The notes under the pieces: model-generated | The model's input: only the letters and a program-made list of their open reading frames with translations | Database searches by the model: none | What the model was told of the DNA's origin: nothing | NCBI GenBank assembly: GCA_949130485.1 | Contig: OX422190.1 | Location: forward strand, 7,780,167 to 7,844,166 | DNA length: 64,000 bases | From: Agelas oroides | Lineage: Eukaryota > Porifera > Demospongiae > Agelasida > Agelasidae | Direction of reading: 5' to 3' | In this document: in pieces, positions 43,039 to 54,441 of the stretch | Layout of the letters: each line of letters opens with the position of its first letter | Position numbering within the stretch: position 1 is the first letter of the stretch | Made by a program: the position numbers and the translations under genes

Positions 43039-43980
43039 AATGCCCCCACCACCGTAACTGGCTACTACAAACACTTTCAATGTCTTTGATAGCTGTAACA
43101 ATTATTGTACTATATACTGTATTGTATTGATTACTATTGTGTGTACTACTGTACATTGTGTAGCTATAGTGTGTGGGCTCAGCTGACAGGTGGCTTCAAT
43201 CTCAACATTTGACTGTAGCCTCACTCCCAGTCTGAACTTGTAGCAGGTGTCTTGGGGCAAAATTTCAATATACACAACATTTCGACCAATGTGGTCTTCT
43301 TCATGCAGGTGTCATATCTGCTACAAGTTCGGACTACAACTACTTTATACTATGTTCTGCTGAATAAACAGTAGTCCAGAACCAAGCAAGCCAGTCATTG
43401 TAGGACTCCCTCCACCCTCCTCACTCCCAAGCTCTCATACTCCCCATGCATGCAGCTTTCATGCATCACCTTCTGCTTTCATAAGTGCATGATGAAAGCT
43501 ATAGGGATGTGAGAGACTGGGAACGAGGCTAACATTCAGTATATCAGTGGGCCATGTGCTATCACATGTGCTATCACATATCTACATAGACACAGTTGTG
43601 AGTGAAGTTGAGACCAAAGGACCTATATATAGCATCAACATACTACACAGTGAAGGTATACACCGAGAGTTTTAATTATGTTAAGGAATTTTTCTTTATA
43701 TAGGCTCAAAGTTCATGATGTGTAGTTAAAATGAAACATCATGTATATGAACTGAACTGGCCACTACAAGCAGTTTCAGTGTCTTTCATAACTGTAGTTG
43801 CTATACAATCGTAGTGTATAGTGTGTACACTTTTGATCATTGTGTGTGCCACTGCCTCAGATGTTTAGAGTGGTAGAACTTGCCTCAAGTAAGGGCCGTG
43901 TATAAACCATGAGCTGCACTGGATGCTAGCTAACATGACATGTCCAGTTTGTGGAGTACTTTTCACACCACTAACTGCAC
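43039..43980. other. Deacetylase 3' region with alpha-like element
   Basis: An AATAAA at 43363-43368 may be the deacetylase polyadenylation signal. A foldback at 43215-43531 has alpha ends ('tagcctcactcccag' and 'ctgggaacgaggcta') and contains a second hairpin at about 43230-43338 ('agtctgaacttgtagcag' and inverse). No other gene is supported. Confidence 0.5.
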
Positions 43981-44475
43981 AAAATGCACATGCAGCAGCT
44001 AGGCATATCAGAGAGTCGGTAGACTCTCTATGTAGGGATGGCGCGCGTGCAATATATGCAATACTTAAGCAAAAGCCGTATAACTTCACCACAAACACGC
44101 TAAAAGCTTATTTAAGCGCCCAGGCTTCCTCTTTGAGTGCCTTTGTGATCAGCAAGACTCATATAGTTGCCCAAAAGCCACGCGGAAGACAGCTAAACGC
44201 AAAAGTGTGCGGTAGCAAAAGTGCCATTTTTCGTATTCTTCTTTCTTTGTTCAGACCACTTGTCAAACAACGATAACTCGAAAACGGCTTAGGTACTCAC
44301 CTTGATTTTAGCACGAAATTGATGCTCGTCAAAGCGCGCAGCTTCACAACCCCTCAGCGTCTTCATAGCTTCAAATTTACCCTGGTCAACAAAAGCCATT
44401 CACAACACTCTGAGGCTGTTGTCCGTTGCTTAGGACGCCATTTTCAAAGGTTCAAAGGTTCATTTGCGACTGATC
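43980..44475. repeat. Left arm of a 7-kb inverted repeat structure
   Basis: Matches 50060-51066 in inverse orientation in several blocks: 'ctctctatgtagggatggcg', 'tgcaatacttaagcaaaagc', 'tttgtgatcagcaagactca', 'cgcggaagacagctaaacgc', 'cgttgcttaggacgccattt'. The right arm has about 500 extra bases in the middle. The open frame at 43923-44276 crosses this arm and is probably not a gene. Confidence 0.75.
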
Positions 44476-44611
44476 GGTAGGTATGCGCGTAATTTACAGA
44501 ACAAAGACACACACACAAACATGAATAGTTATATATATACACACAAAACTTTAGTTGGGGCTAAATGTAACTCCAGCACTTCGGCTCCAGTCAGACCCAT
44601 GGCTGTCGGCA

Positions 44612-46108
44612 ACATGTGTCACGCCGTGGATGGTCCCCCCTCAAAAACGGTCCCCCCGGACCGTCCGTAGCAGAATAATTGGTCCCCCCAGACCGAATAT
44701 CGCAGCCATACCTGGTCCCCCCCTGCCGCGGATGGTCCCACCCTTTGCATGGTGTTCAGCAAGAGTGTCGAGGCTGACAAGTGGACCAGGAAGGATAAAG
44801 CTGTCTATGCAGTCAATCTTAGGCTGGGTTTTCAAGGCCAGCTAAACATTGACACTTAGTTAATGATGTCAGAGTTTCCAAAAGTATGTAAATATTCTTC
44901 TACACAGGCCATTTCTCCACAATGTCTTAATGTATTCACATCAAATTTGATATAGAGGTTCTTTAGAGGCTTGGGTATATTTCCTTGCACAGCTTTGTTA
45001 AAAATATCTGCCTCAATCAAAACTACACACAATTTTTTGTCACATCTCGCTACTTTTCTGCAAATTGTTGAAGTATTAAGACATTTTGTGATGCTGCTCA
45101 CAGTTACTTCAATATTCAACAAAGCACAACCAGTTCTGTATACTAGAGTAGTTGTCCAATGGGATGGTACAGGTTTTTGATTGGAACCTTGCTCCAACTT
45201 CCCCGGAAATGCAACTATTTATGGCCACAAAATGCCGTTTTTTAAGCATTTATCAAGCCTAGTGCAAGGATTATACTAGATATCTAAAAGCCACAACCTT
45301 CATTGGACTGAATAGGTACAGACTATCCTTCACAGCGAGTTTCGTTCTGATCGGGCTTACAGCGGCTTCCGGAAAGGTAGTGACCGGAATATTGCGCTAA
45401 AATGACGTAGAAAAAATTTGGCAAACCGGTTACATTTCGAAGACCGTACCGCTTGCTGTATTCACCCAATCTCATTGATATGGGTACCGTTCGAATCGCC
45501 ATTTTGTGCTCTTTTCGAAAATAAAGGTTGTTGTTGTGATAAACGAATTTTGATTTTCACCCCGACATCGCTAACTTAGTGCATCAGTGTATGTTCGAAG
45601 CTATGGACTCCAGTGGCAGTGCCCTTCACTACTCACGAGTATCCCTCGTCAGGTAGTAGAGTCTAGAGTAGAGTCTGTACTATGCCAGGAGGATGGTGTG
45701 TAGCACTGGTGGAGAAGGCATATTATTATCTCGCTGAAAAGGGGTAACCAGCTAACTATAAACGAAAAACGACAAGCGCAGCATTCGATCAAGAAACTGT
45801 GCGGCATCTATGGACTATTGTCGTAGGCCCTCTGCGATGGTTTTTTTTGACATGGAGATTAAGTTTGAACTACTTGAGTAGGCTATCTCGCTCCATAGTT
45901 GACTGTGTAGTTCACATTTTGACTTCGAATAGTGAAGTAGTGGGGGGGACCAATTATGGCGAGGGGGGACGGCTTACAGCGCCGTAGATGGTCCTAGGGG
46001 GGCCATCTACAGTGCCATGGATGGTCTGGGGGGACCAAGTATTCTGCTATGGATGGTCCGGGGGGACCGCTTTTGGGGGGGACCACTTATAGTATGACAG
46101 TCCTATCG
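44612..46108. mobile_element. GGTCC/GGACC-rich element, copy 1
   Basis: Left (about 44625-44735) and right (about 45940-46095) ends are inverted relatives made of repeated GGTCCCCCC and GGGGGGACC motifs spaced 25-40 bp apart ('tggatggtccggggggacca'). The same ends, smaller interior and opposite orientation appear at 57354-58084. No transposase frame was recognised. The interior 44840-45940 has no supported gene. Confidence 0.65.
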
Positions 46109-46732
46109 TCAATAGGCGAGCAAGGTTACACCGGCACACAACTTTGGTTGAGGACAAATGTAACTGCAGCACTTTGGCTCCAGCTAGACCCATGGCTGTC
46201 GGCAACACGTACCAAAGGGGCTACCCATCCCACGGCATGACAGGTGGGCACGACTCTGTGACGAGCATTTGTCTCGCCTGCCATGTGTACACATCTAGCC
46301 GCCACAAGTCTGATGAAACATTTCAGCACAGCAGTTCTCTGCCTCTGCATCCAGTCTTTCCCCCACGGCATTGGGCAAGGCTTATGAACACCACGTAGGT
46401 AAGGGGCTGCATTCAGCTGCCTACTTGTAGCTACACTAAAAGTAGCCTACTCACAACTTTAGTGAACTGTAAAGCTAGGATGGTCAGTTGTCTACTTTTC
46501 TGTGCTGCAGCTGGTCAGTCGTCATGTGAAACTGGTTTCACAAAGTTCGGTAGGGAGAGTGGTTGGCCCTTCATCAGGTACTAGCTGGCTATATTACACA
46601 TAATTATTAAATGCCTGGAACCACTACTACACTGTCAACGCCGTTTCAAGTTCTGGTGTTGTGGTTACACTTGAAATAATCTTCTTAGGCTTAGGTCTAA
46701 CTGTAACTGAGATTAACATCAAAAAAGTACAG
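46109..46732. other. Unassigned interval
   Basis: About 46185-46250 ('ctgtcggcaacacg', 'gggctacccatcccacg') recurs inverted near 48600-48790 ('gatgggtagcccctttagtg', 'gttgccgacggt'), twice there. No gene is supported. Confidence 0.4.
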
Positions 46733-47596
46733 AAACAAGACTTTAAAAACATTAAAAATGTAAAAAGATGTAGGGATGGCATGCCAAAAAGTATACAAAC
46801 AAGGTAGGGATAATGCATGAAAGCAAAGGTCAACATATTGGCAAAGCCCCATCCCTACATCTTTTTCACACTGCAGTTAGACAGCGTGCTTGAGTTGAGA
46901 GCTGAATCTGCAGCCATCCATGCAGCTATTAATGCTGTGCATGAGTAATTGAGTTTTACACACTGATTATAATGATCAGTCTGCAGCCCACTCAAGCTCG
47001 GTGTCTAGGTTATGCCAGAGGCATATAACAATGGTGCCACTGTCACGGCAAAAAAAATACTAACCTTGGTAGCTACCTACAAGGCACACATATCCATACA
47101 GCTGATGCTAGATCATGTCATATTAGGCTCGTTCCTAGGCCACGTGGGAGGAGGAAAGTGGCCTCAGGATGAGGCTAAAACCATGCCATGCGCCGTGTAC
47201 TTTTACCATGATAACTCTGCAGTCTACTCCAAGTCACTGCTTAAGTTGTTTTAAGAGGTTTCGTATAACACAATGCTACCAAGTGTACCACTATAAACTA
47301 CCTGGTAGCTACCAACGAGGCGTGGATCATACCAGCCTCATTCCCAGGCCATGTGGGAGGAGCTAGGAAGTGGCCTGAGAACGAGGCTACAACCATGAAC
47401 TGCCAGTAAAGGTTGGAGTGAACTTGTGATACGTTTTAGGAAGCCCCCATGCACTGTCTAACTGCAGTGTGAAAAAGATGTAGGGATGGGGCTTTGCCAA
47501 TATGTTGACCTTTGCTTTCATGCATTATCCCTACCTTGTTTGTATACTTTTTGGCATGCCATCCCTACATCTTTTTACATTTTTAATGTCTTGTTT
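46733..47596. repeat. Inverted pair of 105-bp MITEs with shared flanks
   Basis: 46733-46889 and 47449-47596 are inverted copies of about 150 bp. Each contains a 105-bp MITE (46762-46866, 47472-47576) with its own ends AAAAAGATGTAGGGATGG and inverse. The flanks outside the MITEs are also shared, apart from a 9-bp 'tttaaaaac' present on one side only. The middle (46890-47448) holds two alpha-like hairpins near 47129-47176 and 47335-47390. Confidence 0.85.
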
Positions 47597-47678
47597 TATT
47601 AGGCGTGGTCATGTATTTAATAATAATTAGCTAGCTGGCTAGACGTTGTCAATCGATCGATCGATTATTGTCCTGTCA

Positions 47679-48283
47679 CCGGAATTTTGGTCCTGGAAAA
47701 ATTGGTCCGGGGACCAAAATTTCTGCTGAAAAAATGGTCCCCCGGACCATATTTTCCGGTAAAATTGGTCCTACCCTGAAAATTTTGGTCCCCTCAGAAG
47801 CATCCAGCCAAAACGGTCCTACCCTGAAAATTTTGGTCTCCCCTTAGTATGGCATTGTATCATCAACTCCATGAATGTAGAGGATAATCGCAGGGTATAC
47901 GAAGGCGAAGATGCTTTCTTGCGGCTACCAACTAGTTTCGGTAAGTCAGTATGCTACGAAGTGCTGTAATTTGCGTGCTTGACTGATGGCGAAATACGAT
48001 CGGCTTTTGACGGTAGGCTAGCCTATGACAACAAAACATGCCTATAGCCTACACTCGCTATTACAATGCAGGTTAGTTGCAGCTATCCGCCATAGTGTAG
48101 TAGTCTAGCTCTATCAAGCGCACAAGACAGCAGCAAGCGGAATTCGCTGGTGGTGCAGGTCGGACCATTATTTTCATAGGGGGGCCAAAATTTTCAGGAA
48201 AAAATGGTCCGCCCGGACCGATATTCCAGAAATTTTGGTCCCCCGGACCAATTTTTCCGCCGGACCAAAATTACTGTCTTGCA
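47679..48283. mobile_element. GGTCC/GGACC element, second type
   Basis: The left end 'ggaattttggtcctggaaaa' and 'attggtccggggaccaaaat' is answered by the inverse at about 48230-48283. Internal repeats of 'tgaaaattttggtcc' and 'ggtcctaccc' lie near both ends. It resembles the 44612 element in its GGTCC code but has A/T-rich spacers. Confidence 0.65.
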
Positions 48284-50059
48284 ATTTTTGGACGAAGGAT
48301 ACTTGGTTTGCGCTTGCTGAACTTGCATTTTCGCGCGTATGGCTAGTTGTACATAGTACTTATGGACCTCGCGCGCTAGCGCACTGTATACGCGCGCTTT
48401 GTTGATGGCATGAAAAATGGCGTGGAGCTGTCTCATCCAAGGTGTCTTCCCCTACCTTAGCTCAAGATGAAAACTGATTTCTGTGTATGTCTGCCGTCTT
48501 CTTGTCCTGGTGTGGTGTTTCGTCTGTTGTGAGGCGGTCTTCGGTCACTGCTAGATGGTCACACGTGGTTCGTCTCTGGTCTGTTTCGACTGTCCGCTGA
48601 GTCATGGTGGGATGGGTAGCCCCTTTAGTGCCTGTTGCCGACGGTACTGTGGACTGTGGCTCTGTTGGAAGCTCTACTGCTAGGTGGTCACATGTGGCAA
48701 GTGGTCTGTATCGTGGTGATTCAAGTCTCGTGACTTTACTACGGCAGCCATCTTGTCATGGTGGGATGGGTAGCCTCTTTGGTGGTCATTGCCGACGGTG
48801 CAGCTTCTACAGAACTTTCCTCATTGTTTTGTGAACTTTGTTTTATTTGTGTGTTTGACATGTATGTGCTTTTTATGTGCTGTATGTCTGTGTGTTTTTT
48901 TTTTACTAGCGCGCGCTTACTGTAAACTATAGTCCCCCCACTCTCAATTTGCTTCCGACGCCTATGAAACCCACAATCATTATGGAACGAGCTGCCTGGG
49001 GATGTTTTTGAGTGTAGCTAGCGTAGTTTTTACCAACAGTTGTAATTATTCTTGGAGTGTATATTGTATTAGCTTTTGGCTACATGTGTGTCTCCTGTTC
49101 CCAGTGACAGCTGACTTTTTACTATTTCCTCAATTCCCATAACATCAACTCTTCCTTACCATGACAATCTGGCTACACATGTATGCAGTCTCTTTATGAA
49201 CCTTTGCACACCAACCAGTGTTACCGGAATGCCATATGTTACTGTCATGTTCTTCATAAATAAGCATTCTTCTTTAAAATACTATGAAGTGCTACACTTA
49301 GGACATTACAAGGCGCTAGGCATAATTATTTTAATGCTAGCCTTATAAGCAACAGTATCAGTGTTAATGGCCACCAGCCATGGAGAGAGGTTCACTCCAA
49401 AGAGTACAAGGTAATTTAATGGGTGTGCCTTGCACAGCTTATTAAGGTGGGATGTAAGGCGCCTGGTGGGGAGTAGCAAAAAAGAAAAAAAAAACAACAA
49501 CCAGGGCTACAGTCATAACTAGGGTTACTTGTAGTGTCATTTTTTTTTTTGTGGGTAATTTTGCTTTGCCTAAGGTTAAATTTGGCTTTAGTAGAATATT
49601 CATAACCCACCTCACTCCCACTCAATGGATGCCTCTACATGGTCCCTGTACGTAGGGTCCAAATTAGGCTAATGTAAATATACAAAGTATACACTTTTGA
49701 CAAGGTGGTTTCCTGAACACAGAAATATACAAATTTGAGTGCAAATTATACAAAAAGTAAATGTATTTATACACAATTTTGGCAGAGTAAATTCATAACA
49801 AAATTAATATACAAGTTTGAGTTAAAATATACAAAATGCAAACAAAAATATACAAAATATACTAATTAGACACATTTCAACTCCATAGGCTTACACACAA
49901 CAATAGACAAATTATACATACAGTATATAAATTGTGTCAAATTGTATATTGCATGAAGGCCAATATCAAAATTATATAATGGCATAGTATGCGATTTGAC
50001 AGTAAATTGGTGTCAAATTTGGTCTAATTTGCAATTTAGCCAATACTGCACCCTTCTGC
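48284..50059. other. Interior of the 7-kb inverted structure, no gene
   Basis: Two repeats of 'gtgggatgggtagcc' with 'gttgccgacggt' lie at about 48606-48640 and 48760-48800. A strongly A/T-rich stretch at 49670-49980 repeats 'atatacaaa'. No recognisable coding frame was found. Confidence 0.4.
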
Positions 50060-51066
50060 GAGAAACGCTCACTGACACTGTAGCGAAGGCAGAGACGGTT
50101 GCTACGCAATGTGTGCACGCGCACAAAAGTTAAAAATGGCGTCTCAGGCAACGGGCAGCCGCTCGATGTGCTGTGAACAGCTTGTGAAAGTTGACTTGGA
50201 GTTACGGAGAAGCTAGAGATCAGGGGCACTTCGCGCTAAGGTATGGACTATTTTTGTGCTACAACCACGGTGAGTACTTAAGCCATTCTCGAGATATTTT
50301 GGTTGACGAAAGAAAGAAGGAAGAATAAGAAAAATGGCCATTTTTGTGTTTAGCTGTCTTCCGCGAGGCTCTTGGGCAAGTATACTAGGACGTGTCTTTG
50401 CGCATGGCGCAGGTATCAGGCGTTGCTGGTTTAGTGAGAGTCCAAAGAACAGTACAAACTGACAACGGTAGCGTGAAGAGTGAGCCTAAATACCTGGCTT
50501 GTGAAGAATGTCCAATACGTGTTTCTGCTTTTGAACTCTTGTTCTTCTGTCGCTCTCTTGGCGTCTACGGTGGACTGACTTCTTTGCTTTTTTTTTCTCA
50601 GAGTCGGCAGCCGTCGGCTGCGTTCAGCACTCGTTTATGCACTTGACTCCGCAAAATACGCACGTTGCGAAGGGCCAGCCGCGCTGTCCTCCCAGACCTC
50701 CGTCGCCATGAAACGTCGTCCCGACGTCGCTAGTAATGCACGTATCAAGCGACGCCTGGGCCCGGCGTGAGCCCAAATTGACATTCCTAGCGTGACCTCA
50801 AATTGATATTCCTAAGCGATACCGCAAGTTGACATTCATAAGCGTGACCGACATGTACATACGTACGTACGTACGCACGCACTAGATCCCAGATTCAGAG
50901 CCTCGCGCTAATGCGCTCGGCAATGCATGGGTCTTGGTGATCACAAAAGCCCTGAAAGTGGAAGGCTGGGTGCTTTTAGCGTATTTGTGGTCAAGTTATA
51001 TGGCTTTTTCTTAAGTATTGCATATATTGCGCGCCCGCGCCATCCCTATGATAGAGAGTCTATGAC
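50060..51066. repeat. Right arm of the 7-kb inverted repeat structure
   Basis: Inverse of 43980-44475 in blocks at about 50090-50160, 50255-50400 and 50925-51066. The intervening 50420-50925 is unique and has spaced repeats of 'aaattgacattcctagcgtg'-type sequence at about 50775-50845. A TACG microsatellite ('acgtacgtacgtacgcacgc') lies near 50860-50880. Confidence 0.7.
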
Positions 51067-51430
51067 AATACTGTCAGTGAAGAAAACAACATACAAATTA
51101 TAAAGTTAGCATACCCAGTATTACATAATGTTCCAGAACAATAATGTAACTTAACTGGTTAACTATAGCTAGCTATGTACATTTATAGAGTCTGTATAGC
51201 TACTCATGAAAGTATAAGGTGCATGCATGAACAATCAACGAACCACATCTCCCTTATAAAACAGGCCTAGATGTTATGCAAAGTCACCCACTGCGCATGC
51301 ACACTATTCAGGTTCAAGGGAAAGACATCACACCTTGAACTTCTATCACAACCATTGTTGGGTCATCTGGGCTAGGTCTGTTCTTGATGACGAATTCAGC
51401 GCGCCCCCTACCAAGCTGGCGATTATAGAG

Positions 51431-52042
51431 TCAAAGATCCTCCACAACCCATCCTTCAACTGGCAATATGCGAATTGGACGGTCAGTCCGAGTTTGGATC
51501 AATATTGGCTGTTGAGGACAAGTATCAAAAATTGCGTGGTAGCCATACACCAAACGGTCGCCTGCGTTAACTTGTCGTCCATCCACACCACCATACAACC
51601 CATGTAGCATCATTGTATCATTAAAATCCACCCGAATTTGTCCACTGCGCAGTATAAAGCACCTTGATCTTCTGTTTCCCGTCACTATCCAACGATTGGC
51701 AATTGCTGTGAAATTAAAGGGAGCCATTATAGGCTGAAGCATTGCATTTCTAAGAAATCGCTGGTTTGCATTATTTGGCTGAATGTTGGAGAAGTCAAGA
51801 CCAAACTGTGTGTTGTAATGCTGAATCGCATCCTCCACTACCTGTTGTGTTTCTGCTTCTGTGAAGCGCAGAATGTCTCTGAAGAAACTCATTTGAGGGT
51901 CTGGAAACTCATTGAGTATCGATGCAGGTTCTAACCGGTCATCTATAATGGTGAATGCATCAAAGGAGCATGTTTGTGTGTATGCACTGTACACCATAAT
52001 AAGGCTCAGGAGTGCAATTTGAATCCATGTATGCTCCGACAT
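51431..52042 (-). CDS. Secreted protein of unknown function, 203 residues
   Basis: I do not recognise the family. The ATG at 52042 (minus strand) is chosen because a signal peptide follows directly (IQIALLSLIMVYSAYTQT); an earlier start in the same frame would bury it. After likely cleavage near residue 24 the mature part has three Cys (25, 128, 175), an amphipathic helix (ETQQVVEDAIQHYNTQFGL, 64-82), one N-glycosylation site (NFT at 110-112) and a strand-rich second half ending LPVEGWVVEDL. An odd Cys number would leave one unpaired. No repeats or transmembrane segments. Intronless; it lies divergently, about 8.4 kb from the deacetylase gene. It falls inside the unit of the tandem duplication. 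Confidence 0.7.
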   Translation of the reverse strand: MSEHTWIQIALLSLIMVYSAYTQTCSFDAFTIIDDRLEPASILNEFPDPQMSFFRDILRFTEAETQQVVEDAIQHYNTQFGLDFSNIQPNNANQRFLRNAMLQPIMAPFNFTAIANRWIVTGNRRSRCFILRSGQIRVDFNDTMMLHGLYGGVDGRQVNAGDRLVYGYHAIFDTCPQQPILIQTRTDRPIRILPVEGWVVEDL

Positions 52043-53456
52043 CTGTGAAATGGTTAGTTTGCAAGAGTGTAAGGATACATCATGGAAAACAAGTAGACTG
52101 CACACACAGACTCATCATCCCAAGGTGCACAAAACCCCACCCTCACAAAAACACATAAAATTGAAGAAGATTTTATGGAGTTCAAAATTGAAGGGCTGCA
52201 TGGATACAGCAAAACTTGCATGGTCAAGTCAAGCACAGTGTGGGAGCATCATTCAACGTCTAATGGTATACTTCCCCAGGTGACTGCAAGCATTGTATGA
52301 TCTCAAATCTAAGCACTCAGATGTTGCTGCAAAACCTTAAAACTAAGGGCTACTTTATTCGGTCAGGATAGAAGTATATACATCTGTTGCAACACCAAGC
52401 CAAGTTTAGCATGAGGAAAGTTTTTTCTCCACCTATGAGCGTCCGATTATACATGATGTCAGAGAATATATAACTCTGCACCCGACGGCCTACGTAGGCC
52501 CATTGTGTCGTGTGTAGCATATAGCTAGTTGTATGTTGGCTACAACTTTGAAGTTACTAAAAGTACTATACTGCTTGTAGTCTTCACTTTTTCAACTACA
52601 ATCAGGGGCTGAAACAAACAAACTAACAAAGAGGAAAAAAACGGGGGAAAAGCGAAATTTGTTGGGTATTTGTCGTCCACATGCATATATAGTGGGGTTC
52701 ACTAAGTTCACCCAACTCCATGTGGTGATGTCATAAACTGTAATGTGCGCATTGCACGCGCAGAGCGCCATAGAACTGGATCCAGACGTAGACATGTATA
52801 TAGTCTCGTGCCCCGCCCACATGCACCTCCAGGGTGGGGTCTGGGGACGAGACTAACATGTATATATCGTATAATCTTGCAAGCCACACCTCTCTGCGAA
52901 GGGTAAGACTAGTAGCACATCCATTAGCTCCTTAAGTCGAGTTTGAGTTGCTGGAGGGCAAGCAGCAACAAAACACCAGTTTGTCAAGACATCAGGTAGT
53001 CTGTATTGTGTCCAAAGAGATTGTGCAACTTAATTTTATGGCAAGAAAATTATGTAGCTAACACTGGACTCGTGTAAAAAAACCCAACAGGTTCAGTTAG
53101 TTGAATACTGTGCTGAGGCTCGTCCCGAGCCTGTGAGCTAACCTGTTACTTACTAAGACCAAGAGTTTATTTCCAGAGTAGAAACTGCAAGCACCATATT
53201 AAGGTGGCACGGTACCCTGTATTTTCAAGGTCAACAAACCTGGAATCCAAGTTGATAGTCTTCTTTGTCTTGTTAAAAGTTTAGCGCACAGTCCGTTTTG
53301 GGAGTCTCAAACCGTTCACGGTCCGTAAAATTGGGGATTTTCCCCATTTCCTGTCGGCATTGCCATCCAATAATCAGTTTATAATTAAGTTAGTTAAGAT
53401 GTGGCCTGGCGGCACCCTTCATGTGGTGCTCGGAACTTTGAAGATAAGCTTAGATC

Positions 53457-53487
<31 letters not shown>

Positions 53488-53983
53488 GAAGGAGTTTAGT
53501 AGAGTGCTGTAGTGTCAGTAGCTATGAGTAGTGCGTGATGCCTGCTTGTGAAAGCAAGCTTGTGTCTAGAAGCAGCAGAAAGGCCACAGTGGCCAAGACT
53601 GTATTTGTTGAGTAGGCCCAGGTCTCGCGGCCGTATGCCTAGTCTAGTTGGTGACCGTGGCCAGGTGCTTCGAGTGCTGGGCTGGGCTTTAACTAGAATA
53701 CGCAATTTATCACTTGTGCTACAGTCTGACAGACAAGGGAGCTGAACGGTGGCTGTGTGTGGAACAGAGCCGTGAGTTGTTTAGCGACATAAGGGGGAGA
53801 GGTGGGGCTAGTAATGCTTGCTTCCACTCGTGAATGAGCCCCTCCCGTAGACAAGCTGTGAATTTTTCGAAATGTGCATTCATTTTGGTGCAGTCAAAGT
53901 TGTCCATTCCAAGAGTAGTGACAAACATGAGTCTAGCCTGACTTTGAGAGTAGCTTTGAACAAAAGCTGGCATAGATTGATTT
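52043..53983. other. Intergenic region to the second duplication boundary
   Basis: A minimal beta hairpin lies at about 52801-52855 ('tagtctcgtgccccgccc' with inverse). A weak foldback at 53083-53152 has 'aacaggtt' ends. A run of 24 A lies at 53462-53485. Short minus-strand frames at 53496-53973 have no recognised family. Duplication copy 2 begins near 53984. Confidence 0.45.
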
Positions 53984-54183
53984 GAGATAGACCACCTTTG
54001 GTAGGATGGACTCTAGCCAACACTTTGATGTGTGGGGACCTTACCTCAAAATTAGTGAGCTCACTCTTGTGAGGGGGACAGTAATTAGTGCATTTTGTCT
54101 GCACATGTCGTAACCACCTAGACTTAGCCTTGTTCCCAGGGCCAGTCACAGGTAGAAATTGAATATTACTCCATAATTTGTGT

Positions 54184-54441
54184 ACCGTATAGCTCCAAAT
54201 TTTCGTGGCACAATATTTTCGTGAATTTTGTGATTAACCTCGAGATCACGAAAATTTTATTCATGAAAATTGGAGGTCACGAGGTGGCCTATATAGCACG
54301 CTCGCTGAAAAATGGGCGGGGCAACATTGAATCACGAAAATTTAAATGATCACGAAATTTTTATCCCTAAAATTTACTTTAACGCTAATTTGGAGAGATT
54401 CACGGAATTTTCGAACCACGAAACTTTGGAGCTATATGGTA
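54184..54441. mobile_element. MITE, epsilon family, duplicate
   Basis: Counterpart of 32937-33194 with scattered base changes and small indels; same palindromic ends. Confidence 0.8.

Noticed and set aside
43923..44276. 117-codon ORF starting with CPVCGVLF and two spaced His, zinc-finger-like
   Set aside because: The frame lies mostly in a dispersed inverted repeat whose other copy (50060-51066) does not keep the frame; the Cys/His spacing is probably chance.
44464..44845. ORFs of 64-96 codons across 44464-44845 on both strands
   Set aside because: They are products of the GGTCC/GGACC word repeats of a mobile element end.
53496..53973. Short minus-strand ORFs of 69 and 84 codons near the poly-A run, suspected LINE remnant
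   Set aside because: No reverse transcriptase or endonuclease motif is visible and the poly-A lies on the opposite strand from what these frames would need.
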